Source: Aricia agestis
Lineage: Eukaryota > Arthropoda > Insecta > Lepidoptera > Lycaenidae
NCBI RefSeq assembly: GCF_905147365.1
Contig: NC_056416.1
Coordinates: 6,530,001 to 6,594,000 of the forward strand
DNA length: 64,000 bases
Direction: 5' to 3'
Shown: positions 28,801 to 40,800 of the stretch, piece after piece
Layout of the letters: each line of letters opens with the position of its first letter
How positions within the stretch are numbered: the first letter of the stretch is position 1
Translations under genes and position numbers: made by a program
Notes under the pieces: generated by a model
Told to the model about the DNA's origin: nothing
The model's database searches: none
The model's input: only the letters and a program-made list of their open reading frames with translations

Positions 28801-31800
28801 AACCGCTACAGCTAGACTTCTGAAATTTTCACAGATTGTGTATATCTATTGCCGCTATAACAACAAATACAGAAAATAAAATAAAATTAATATTTATGGG
28901 GGGCTCCCATACAACAAAAGTGATTTTTTCGGACTTTTTCGCTCTATATCTATAATGGCTTGAGGTAGGCACTTAGATTTTTCACACATTCTTTTGTTAT
29001 ATGTGTACTTTTTAATAATTTAATTTAAGTAATAATAATATTAAGATAAAATAAAAATTTAAGGGGGCTCCCCCTAAGGGGGCATACAAAAAACTCAATT
29101 TGTAGCCTATTTTTGCTCTTGTATGGGTACGGAACCCTTCGTGCGCGAGTCCGACTCGCACTTGGCCAATTTTTTTTTCTTATAGCGGCTGATTCTGTGT
29201 GTTAAACATGCAAATATAAAAATTTATCCATTGATGATCAAGGATATTTTTTGAAAATCTGCTGGCAAAAATTGCCATCAGATTCTGGTAGACCTATACA
29301 TTTATACTGTACTCGGCGAAACATGGCGGTAGTGGTCATTGACTCCCTGTCAAAAAACTTGTCATTTTATATGTAAACCGCGATAGACAATGGACTAGGA
29401 ACATCTGACACTTCATTGGCAATCGCGGCTTATATAGAAAATGACAAATTTTTGACAGGGAGTCAATGACCGCTACCGTCATGTTTCGCAGAGTACAGTA
29501 TAATAAAAGTAACTGAGTTTTGTTTCCTCTTACAGAATTTTCTCTTCTGGACTTTTGTACACCAATTCAAATGTGGAACTATTTAATAGAACAGAACAAA
29601 GCTATGGTCCTCGTCAGATGGATAAACATACAGATGTCTGAAGTTGTAAGGGACATGAATGCGCGGTACAATTTTTTCAACGGCGATAGCTTCGTGCAAA
29701 AACTTCTACACATTGACACCAAAGGGTTTCAAAGCGAGGTTTTAGATACGCTAGACGAAATATTCCGAAAATGGCCGATATCGTCGGAGATGATTGCCAG
29801 TGTCTCCAAAAGCAAACACTGCTTTGATTACACCAAAATGTGTATCTACGACACCTTATCCTCCTACGGCATTATTGTCGACGAGGAAAAGAAAGATCTA
29901 ATACAAATCATATCGAGACTGGTGAGGACACAGAATTTGAGGATCATAGATGAAATATTTTCTGAATCGTGTGCCACAATAAGCAAACGAGAGTTTTACT
30001 TGGAGCTAGCCAAGTATTGTGTCAAAAATAAGTTGTATAAGATGCTGACTCTATGTTTCGAGGATCATATACGCGAAACGGATTTGTCAGACGTCGAGCA
30101 AAGCGTTAAAGGCTGCATAGAGCTTTGGCTACTGTTTAAAAGCATCGAGCGGACGAGCGACAGACAGAGTCACGTGGTGCCGGTCTACAAAACGTGCCAG
30201 CAAATCGCCCAAAACGACATCGACGAATACATCTCCTCCAATCCATATCTCGTCCTCGGAATGATTCTTCTAGAGGATAACGCCAAACTATTCGATATAT
30301 TCTCCAAGAACGAGTTTTTGCAGTTCAAAGATTTCAAGCTGCCGAACAAAAGATACGATCACAAGCTGCCACATCTATTCAATATTTACAAGAAGTACAA
30401 TATGAAGAATTGCATGTACGAGCCCAAAGACGTCAACGTCTATCAGCTTCTGTCCGGCTACCGAGGCCTCGACGTGTCGAAAATATTCGAGTTTCAAATC
30501 ATGAATATGAGTACGAACAACTCGATACCGGATAAGACCGACCGACGGAGCCTGGGCAGCCTCATATCTCATGAGGTGGACGTTAGGGACATCAAGCCGC
30601 TGACGCAGCGCGGCTTCGATATGCCAGATTTTGACAACGAGAAGCTCATCAAAAGGTACGGGTACGAAGCGAAGCTGAATCATATCTACTACCTGAAGCA
30701 GTACCGCCCCTGTAACGCTAGCCAAGCATTCGTGTCTCAACAGTATTTGACCTTCAATCGGCTTCAGGAGAAGAGCGTGAAGAGCGCTTGCTGCGAGGCG
30801 CATGCGTTAGCTCTGCTCAATTGGTACGACCCAGCCATGGCCGCTTGCTGCATATCCTTCGTCGCCATGATCGGCTGCAACCCCACACGATGCCGAGTCC
30901 ACATGTCGGCCGCTAAGATGATCGAATCCCATCTGATGCGGAAGGGAATCCCGGAGAACGAGGCGAATAAGATTATCGGTGATCTCATGTCCCAACTTAT
31001 ACAGAGCAACGACAGCGCCGCGAAGGTTATTCTAGAAAACTTGGAGGATATAACCATGGCGAAACTTAAAGATATGAAAGAAAACAATAACTATGACATG
31101 TCGATTGTTTTGTATGAATCCCAGACAATGGTAAAGTTTGCGATGCTACATAACTTGCCTCTACCGGAGAAGCAGTTAAGGGCATTCGTAAAAGAGAATT
31201 CCTGGTTCAATTTCCTACTCTTTGGTGACGTGTTCCGATACCCTCTGAACCAGATGTTGCAGCTCTCGCAGGAGTTTGAGAAGAGGTCGTACGCTGAGCA
31301 CTTGAAATACATTATGGTTCACAGAACAGTCGAGGATGACAAGGATCAGAAATCTGTGTCGAGTAACGGCCACAGAAAGCTATCGAGATTGAGTTCCGGA
31401 GAAGTTGTAAGTAAATGTCTTTCTTATGTAACGTTAAGCTGATTAATTCATTTAAATTACTGCCTACGTTAAGCCCGTAGCTTATATGAATCTACGATAC
31501 AATACATAAGGTTTAGTTGTAAGATTAGGTCTACCTAATGCGGTCACAGCACCAGGTAAAATTATACTGCAACGGTACGACGCGACACATTACGTCATGG
31601 GAACCGCGTAGTTTTGCCGACCCTAAATGTGTCATACAATTTCATACAAGGAACATTTGCATATTTCAGAGCCCAACTCAGAGTATGATCGAGTGGCGGG
31701 GGGCGTGGCTGGGGCGGGAGCTGTGGGAGGTGGCGGCGGCGTGCCACGGGCCGGAGGACCCGCCCGCCGCGCTGCTGCGTGCCGCACACACCTACCGCGA

Positions 31801-34800
31801 GCCGCTGCTCGTGCTGCTGGCCAGCTGCTACGAGGTGAGTACACAGCACGATGGAGTAGCGGGGGTGGTCGCACATTTGCCAGCATCGTACGCGCCGTAC
31901 GTACGTGTCGAACCATTACGCACCGCATAGTTCACGAAATGCGGCGCATACGTTGCGCATATGTGCGCGTTTTGACGTCATTTCATAAAACGAATTCTAA
32001 AATGCGGCGCGTTCGCCGCGTGCGTGCTAAATATAAGGGCAACATCTCGTCTGGTTATCATTGTCCGAAACCGTAATTCAAATACATATTATGTGTAAAT
32101 AATAGCTTAGTTTTATTCCCTCCTTTTCGTTTACACATAGATGTAAGATTTCGTATTAGTTCTTATTGGAAAATGTATTATCTTGTGTCTCATTTTATGT
32201 TATTGCTGTCCCTTTCGCACAAAAACGTAGTGTGTTTTATACAATTGTTATTGCTGTCTCTTTCTTACATAGTTGTAGTACGTCTCACTCGAACGTTATT
32301 GTTGTCCCTCTTTTTTACATAACTTTATTTACACATTTTATTGTTAATTTATCTTATAAGAATGTTTGTTTACTATTGTATTAGCTTATAAGAATCTCAT
32401 TTGATGTCGTGTGTGTAAAATTTTATATTTAAATAAACGGACTGCATTCGTTTGGCAACATCCGATAGACCCCCATGGGCTCTAACGGTACAAATTTCAT
32501 ATATAAACACGCGCTTTCTCGGTGCAAAAACATTCACATTTCACAAGTCAAGCAGATGCCTGCCTAAGCTCTGTCCGCCAACCCCAACACTCCGCACCAA
32601 GCAGCTCTAAGTATCCTCCTGTGTTTCTTTCTCATCTCCTCCACCTGCACCTCCTTCTCCAGGAAGAACCCTCATCCGGCATCCTTCACCCTCAAGATAC
32701 AATCCACCGCTCCACCACCTGGCGACCACGGCCCCGCCGAGTTTGTCGTGTCGCCAACAACTGGTCCTTCAGAAGCCGGATCACTGCGTCAGCTCATGAA
32801 GAAAGAAGCTCGCCCTGAAGATTGCAGCCAGCCCTGGAGAAGAGAGAAGCTCGCCCTGAAGACGGCAGCCCAGTCCCGGAGAAGAGAGAAGCATTAAAGA
32901 AAGAAGCCCAGGAGAAGAGACGAAGCCCCTGCAGCCAAGGCCAGCGTCTAAGAAGAAAGAGAATAGAAACAAGTACGCGCGAGTGTTGGTGGTTGGCGTT
33001 GCTTACCTCCACCAATTACTTGGAAGCAACCCTCAATAATGTGCGTGGTGTTAAACGGCCCCTGCAGAATGCACGGAAGCATTGTGGACTGACCTGACGC
33101 CTCCACACACCTACCCAGGTGAATAGTCAGACCCCGTCGGCACGGTACGGTAACGCTCTGGGGCCACAAGTTGGCACGCAACGACGGGTGCGGACATTCC
33201 TCCCGCACTCTGATGCACCCGTGAGCGCCCGCGCCCTCTACCGGGAGGTTCCTACCTTCCTATCCCCTGCATTCCTATTCCCGGTTCGGCGTCACCGCGG
33301 TAGCAAGCTGACCGGGCTGTTAGTAGTAGGCTTTGTAGGTCGCGTTACGTGTAGGTAAAGACATTAAGTGAAGTGAAAGTGAAAAGTGTTAGTTTTAAGG
33401 TTAGGGCCCCTCGTGCGCAATGGAGAACGTGCGTGTGTTGCGCTCGGGCAAGACCACGCCCTCGTGGGAAGAGACGCCATCGTCAGGGCAGACCACGTCC
33501 CACGAGACCAACACATGGAGCAGAGGCACCGGCGTTGAAGACACGACGGAGAGCAGCGCGCGTACCGACGCTAGGGCCAAACAAAATTCAGAACCCGCGC
33601 AAATCGACAACGTAGTCGAAAATATAGGAAGTGTGCCGGGCACTATAGTTAACGTCCCCGGGGACAGAGCAAGCAGCAAATTATCCGCGTTGCAGGCCGA
33701 ATTAGAATATCACAACTCCGAACTAGCACGGGCTAGGGCGGCGTCCGCAGCTGCCATGAGTCGGCTGGAAATAGCTAGGATAGAGCTAGGAGAATCCACC
33801 GACGCGGACCAGCCACCCAGATTGAATAAAACCCGAGTTGAAGGCTGGATCTTGGAGCAATGTGTTAGGCCGTCAACAAGCGCTCAAAACCCGGGACGAG
33901 ACACGCGTCCGACCGAAAATAACGAACCGCGCGCCGGTAACACGTCGCTTAGCGACATGACATTGCTAGCCAACGCGATAGTTCAAGCGGTCAATTCGAG
34001 TAGGTCGGAAGCGAAGCCTAAATTCATGCATGAGTTGCGACACTTTGACGGAACAATTACGGAGTGGATGGCATTTAAATCCGTTTTTAATGACACCGCG
34101 GATATGTTCTCGGACATTCAAAATGTAGCTAGGTTAAGAAAAGCATTAAGAGGCGCGGCCCGCGAAACAGTTAGAGCTCTGCTTTTCACGGTATCGGACC
34201 CGTACGAAATATTAGACACGTTAGAACGGCGATACGGCAGGCCTGAGCTACTTATTCTCTCCGAAATCGAAAACATAAAACGTTTGCCTCGTATGACGGA
34301 AGACGGGCGCAATGTGAGTAGTTTCGCGAGTAAGATTTCAAACACGGTAGCGGCCATAAAGTCACTTAACCTGCCACAATATTTGTATTCTCGCGAGTTA
34401 GTAGGTCGAATAGTCGACAAATTAAACATTATTTTAAAATATAAATGGTACGAATTCAAGTCGGAGCTCGATGGCCAGATTTCTCAATATTATGGCGGAT
34501 CAGTGCAGCGCGATGTTCGCGTACGAAACGGCGAGAGAAGAGAAACTAGGCAGAATAAAACCGCGCGCGGTAAACACGGCTCGCACAAGAGCACCGAAAT
34601 CGTCGCGTTATGATAGCGACAGTTCATGCGATCGATCGGACTGCGATGTTATGTACGAGCCGCGTAAAGTCGTAGCAACCGCGAATAGACCTCCAGCCAA
34701 AAAAGAATATAGGCCGAAACAACGCACGCCGCGCCCCGCGACAGAGGCGCCATGCTCCGTGACGGAAGCGCCGTCAAACTCGTCCAATAGGAATAATTGG

Positions 34801-37800
34801 CCCGTGTGTTCAGGCTCCCATACGACTATTAATTGTGCAGATTTCATTAAACTTAGCGTATCGGAAAGATGGGACACAGCTAAAAATAGTAAACATTGTT
34901 TTAGACGGTTAAACAACTCGCACGGGCGAACTTTCAGATGTAAATATATTCCGTGCGGCATAAAAGGTTGCGAAGCGTCTCACAATAAATTATTGCACGG
35001 CAGCGGCAGTGCAACGCCGCCCGCTAGCGGAAATATAAGTACAATAAATCACGTTCGCGCGTCTAACACCTACCTCAAAGTGGTGCCGGTTGAGATAAGT
35101 GGCCCAGTGGGCACCACCGCTACATACGCCTTGCTGGATGAGGGCTCTACATTGACCCTCGTTGAGCGTACGATAGCGGACAGTGTAGCACCCAGGGGTC
35201 GCAGCCAGCTACTTAAGTTGGAAGGGGTAGGGGGTAACCAGATTGACGACCCCGAATCGTGCAACATATCATTGTCAATCCGCGGCGCGTGTAGCCGAAA
35301 CATAGAAAAAATGAGCGCTAGCACAATCGGTAATTTAAACCTTACGCAGCAATCGGTAAGTAAAGACCTTGTTCACCAGTGCAGCCACCTAGCGGAGTTA
35401 GAGGACGAACTGTGTTACGAACAGGCTAATCCTACGATACTTATCGGCCAAGATAACTGGCACTTAATTACGTCTCGACAATTACGTGTCGGAAATAAGG
35501 GCCAGCCGGTGGCGTCGTTAACTAAGTTAGGATGGGTCCTGCACGGGCAGGACGCAAGCTCGCGTAATTTAAACAATGTTCAGTTCATAAGTCACGTAAG
35601 AACTTCGCAGTCCGAGGATCCCGCGTTAGAATTGATTAGGAATTATTTTAGCATAGAGTCGTTAGGTATAGAGCCGCGTAAACCTAAAGCGGACCCGGAC
35701 GAGCGCGCGCTAGCTGTCTTAAATTGAACTTGTAAGAAAATGAACGATTGCGATCGGTATGAGTCGGGCTTATTGTGGAAAACCGACAATGAAGTGATGC
35801 CGGACAATAAGAAACAAGCCCTCAGCCGTCTGTACAATCTGGAAAATAAATTAGATAAAAACGTAAACTTAAAAATAGAATATTCAAAACAAGTAAATAA
35901 CTTGCTATGTTCGGGTTACGCGGAACTAATGAGCACCCCGGCCACATCGCCTCGCACCTGGTACTTACCTCATTTTTCAGTGGTTCATTCTCAAAAAGGT
36001 AAGGTGCGACTGGTCTTTGACGCTGCGGCTAAATACGGGGGAAAATGTTTAAATGACGCGCTGTTAACCGGGCCCGACTTATTGCAGTCGCTTTTCGGCG
36101 TTTTAGTTAGGTTCCGCGAAGGAAAAATAGCAGTAGTAGCGGACATCAAAGAGATGTTCTTACAAATAAAAGTAATTGAATCGGATCGCGACAGCCTTCG
36201 TTTTCTGTGGCGAGGCGACGATAGAAACATCCCCCCGCGAGAATACCGTATGACCTCGCTTATTTTTGATGCGGCCTCGTCGCAATGCGTGGCCATTCAT
36301 GTAAAAAATAAAAACGCACAAAACTTTAGTTCGGAGTACCCGAAGGAAGCTAAAGCTGCGGAACGGAACTTTTATATGGACGATTACTTAGACTCATTCG
36401 ACGACGCGGACGAAGCCAGGCAAGCGGTCAATGCCATGTACAAGATTAACTTAGGCGCTTCGTTCGAGTTACGCGGTTGGGCGTCGAATGTGCCCGAAGA
36501 ACGTTTCCGATAAGCGAATTAGCGGCGCGACGACTTTAGGAAAAAGCGATACAGAGAGGACATTAGGTCTCATTTGGAACCACGCTCGCGACACTTTAGG
36601 ATTTAACGTGAACTTCAGAAACACGTCATCTAGTGTAATTATAATAAAGTCACTAGCGCCGTCATGTCGATTTTCGACCCGTTAGGATTAGTTTCGCCGG
36701 TAACCATGGTAGGTAAGTGCCTCATTCAGGAAATATGGCGTAGCGGCGTAGGTTGGGACGATCCCATAACTAAGGAACATCACATTACGTGGATGTCGTT
36801 TATTAATAATTTAAACTTGCTGAGGACTTTCGAAATAGAAAGATACGTACCTGCCCCGCTCTCTGGCGAGGGGGGTTACACATATTTTGCGATGCTAGCG
36901 AAAAAGTTTATTCGGCCGCAGTTATTTCGTTAGCATGAATAATAATACAAAGACGGCTAGATTAGTTACGGCAAAGGCGAAAGTAGCGCCGTTAAAATCA
37001 ATTTCAATACCGCGATTAGAGTTGCAAGCCGCGGTTTTGGGTTCCCGCTTAGCAGAGTCCTTAAAACGGGAATCGGTCTATAAAATTAAAAAGTCGTATT
37101 ACTGGTCGGATTCAAAAACGGTATTAGCATGTATTAGGTCCGATCCGCGTACTTTTAAGTCGTTTGTCGCGCACCGGCTAGCCGAGATCGAAAGTACAAC
37201 GACCCCGGCCGACTGGCGATGGGTGCCGAGCGCCGACAACGTCGCGGACGACGCTACCAAAGGCATTCCGGCGAATTTTAGTTCGACACATAGATGGTTT
37301 ACGGGACCTAGCTTTATTTTAGACGACCCCGCGACATGGCCGCGCGAAAAGCGGACTGCGGCTCCCTTACCCCCTTCAGGGGGGGGGAGAGAATTATTAA
37401 GCAGGTTCACGTCTGTGTAGAACGTGTAAATAACGATTACTTGCCTAAAGTTGAAAGGTTTCAAAGTATAAGCGCCTGGTACGCGCTGCTGCCACCGTCT
37501 TGCTCTCGGCTGAGGCATTTAAAGCCAAATTGCTCAAGAGAAAAGTAAATACGGAAATCTCTCCTGATCACATCAGACTAGCAGAATTGCTGCTCATCAA
37601 GAGGAGTCAGAACATCTCGTTCGCGGACGATATAAAGACAATAGAGGCTGGGCAGCGACCACCGAAGAGGTCCCCATTTCACAAGCTTGCTGTGAAACTC
37701 AACCGCAGCGGGATATTATACCTTGATAGCACAGTTAAGGAAGAATACAATCTGCCTGTCCTACATGCGAAGGAAGAATTTACCCGGCTGTTAGTGCATC

Positions 37801-40800
37801 ACACGCACGCAGTATTTAACCACGGCAATCACCAAACCGTGATGAACGAGCTCCGACAGCGCTACCACATAATTGGACTACGCAGCATCAAGTGTCAATG
37901 GTGTAGAACCTACAAGGGAACTCCCTCTAAAGACTTTCCCAGGCGGGCGAGTTCGAGTAGCAGAAGTCTGTACAGCCACCGGACTAATTCGTCGCCCAGC
38001 CTCTCGTCTGATTCTCCCAAGCAGCCAGGAAAAAAAAAAAAAGATTTCGTATTAGTTTTTATTGGAAAATGCATTATCTTGTGTCTCATTTTATGTTATT
38101 GCTGTCCCTTTCGCACAGAAACGTAGTGTGTTTCATACAATTGTTATTGCTGTCTCTTTCTTACATAGTGGTAGTACGTCTCACTCGAACGTTATTGTTG
38201 TCTCTCTTTTTTACATAACTCTATTTACACATTTTATTGTTAATTTATCTTATAAGAATGTTTGTTTACTATTGTATTAGCTTATAAGAATCTCATTTGA
38301 TGTCGTGTGTGTAAAATTTTATATTTCAATAAACGGACTGCATTCGTTTGGCAACATCCGATAGACCCCCATGGGCTCTAACGGTACAAATTTCATATAT
38401 AAACATGCACTTTCTCGGTGCAAAAACATGCACATTTCACAAGTCAAGCAGATGCCTGCCTAAGCTCTGTCCGCCAACCCCAACACTCCGCACCAAGCAG
38501 CTCCAAGTATCCTCCTGTGTTTCCTTCTCATCTCCTCCACCTGCACCTCCTTCTCCAGGAAGAACCCTCATCCGGCATCCTTCACCCTCAAGATACAATC
38601 CACCGCTCCACCACCTAGCGACCACTGCCTCGCCGAGTTTGTCGTGTCGCCAACAGTATGTATAATAATTTCGGAAAATAAATATATTATCTCTTATTTA
38701 TATTTTCAGCCAAACGCGATAGACACACTCTGGGCGCAGTGGATTCTGTCGGGCATCGAACTGAGGGTCCACAGTCGGGAGGCGCTACTAGCGGAAATAT
38801 CCCAGTTGTCTTCGGCGAGACTGCTGCAAAGAATAGCCGAGGTGTGCCTGCTAGAGGGATACCTGACCACGCTCCACGAATCCATACTTATATTCATGCA
38901 GGTAAATAAAAAAAAAGTTTTGAGCTTATCTTAAACATGTAAACGAGTAAAAAAGACACGGAATTGATATAAAAAAAATTAAAAGGGGGACGATTCCCGC
39001 TCCATACAATCTGGTCGAGGACCGCATATCAAAATGCTGACCAAAAAACATAATATAAAGATTGTTACTTTGTGAGGGAAGCTTGACGTCTAAAAACGCT
39101 AAGAATTATTATTTTTGATTTATCAATACTCCATAATTTTAATGTTATTCGTAGCCTGTTACACGCTGCACGGTCAGTTATTTTTAACAGGCAAAACGTT
39201 TTTTGTCTGAATTTTAATACATATATGATTTTTCATCATATTTCCAGGACAGTCCTCTAGTATTGCTTACCTCATTCCTACACCGTTGCGTGAATCTTCG
39301 TGCGTTTGACAACGAGACGCGGAAACACCTCACCAGCTTCATCAATTACTACCAGCGTAAATACAGTATGGACACCAATGGATTCTCCTGGGATCTGTCA
39401 AAGGAATCTCTCCAAAATATCGCCGTCTCGCTCATCAAGATAGCTCTAGAACATTGCTTCGATAGCGCATATCATCAGCGGGAATTGCTCAAATGTCTGA
39501 AAGATGTCAGCTTCGAAAAGGATCTTCTTGGTGGGTTTTTTTTTAATATTTACCTTTTTAAGAGTTTTAAATTTCCAAACTATTTAGACTTCAGTCATTA
39601 AAATATGTTGGACTAGAGCGAAGGCTTGTTAAATTCATAAAAGCAATTTATTTCATGTTATCGTAGACTGCCAAAATTATTCTGGTTTTCCGATAGTCAA
39701 GTAAAATAATCGTAGGGAAATAATGAACAGATACACTGAAAACGTATGCATATACCTTGTGCGTACGTACTCAACAACAACATTACACTAAAAATAACTA
39801 CGAGGGCTGCTATTTATGTATCCGGAATTAAAAAAAGAAACAAACATATATCATTTAATATGGTTTTATTGCTTTTCAAAATATTCGCCGCGATGATCGA
39901 CACACTTTTGCATACGCTGGAACCAATTTTCATAGCACTTTTTCCATTCTGATTGAGGTATCTCCAAAACGTGCATTTTGAACGCATCAACAGCCTCTTC
40001 GCGGCTCGAAAAACGTTGACCACGTAATTTGTTCTTCGCGTATGGAAATAAAAAGAAATCGTTAGGTGCCAAATCAGGGCTGTACGGCGGATGACCAGTC
40101 AATTCGATCTTTTGACCCTCCAAAAACTGAGTTGTTTCAGCTGAGGTGTGACAGCTAGCATTGTCGTGATGTAATATGATTCTGCGTTGTCGGTTGTCCT
40201 TTCTTATTTCTTCAAAGACTTCTGGTAAACAAATGGTCGTATACCATTCAGAATTAACCGTTTTACGATTCTCTAATGGCACTGTAGCCACATGTCCATT
40301 AATTCCAAAAAAACAGGCGACCATTTGCTTCAAAGTACTTTTTGCACGAGTAACTTTTGTTGGTTTCGGCTCATCTTGGAACACCCACACCGTTGACTGT
40401 TGTTTAGTTTCGGGGTCATATGCATAGATCCAAGATTCATCACCTGTGTAGATATTATAAACGGCTTTTGACGTACCACGGTTGTATTTTTTTATCATTT
40501 TTTTGCACCAATCGACACGAGCCCGTTTTTGATCGATTGTCAAGTTGTGCGGAATCCAACGCGAACATATTTTTTTTACAGCCAAATGTTCGTGTAATAT
40601 CTTATGTATGCTCGTCATACTTATGCCTAAGGACGCCTCTATCTCGCGATATGTAACATGACGATCACGCATTATTAGTAGCACAGCATCTATATTTTGT
40701 GGGACAACAGCTGTTTTTGGGCGACCTTCTTTATTTTCATCCGTGAGCATAGACCGCCCACGATTAAACTCACTGTACCAGTGATAAACAGTGGTTTTTG

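Larger units (their letters stand above)
32094..38655 (+). mobile_element. BEL/Pao LTR retrotransposon, decayed, in SPG11 intron 4
   Basis: Two LTRs sharing 613 aligned bases (32147-32759, 38043-38655) with about sixteen differences flank gag-, protease-, RT-, RNase H- and partial integrase-like frames in BEL/Pao order. By the TGT...ACA rule and the flanks (TATG on the left of 32094, GTATG right of 38655) I place the 5' edge at 32094; 32142 (TGTAAG) is the alternative but has no matching duplication. The integrase core and the first 53 bases of the 3' LTR are missing. Sense orientation relative to the host gene. Confidence 0.85.

Noticed and set aside
31595..32076. Overlapping GC-rich ORFs on both strands
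   Set aside because: They are shadows of SPG11 exon 4 (31670-31834) running into intron.
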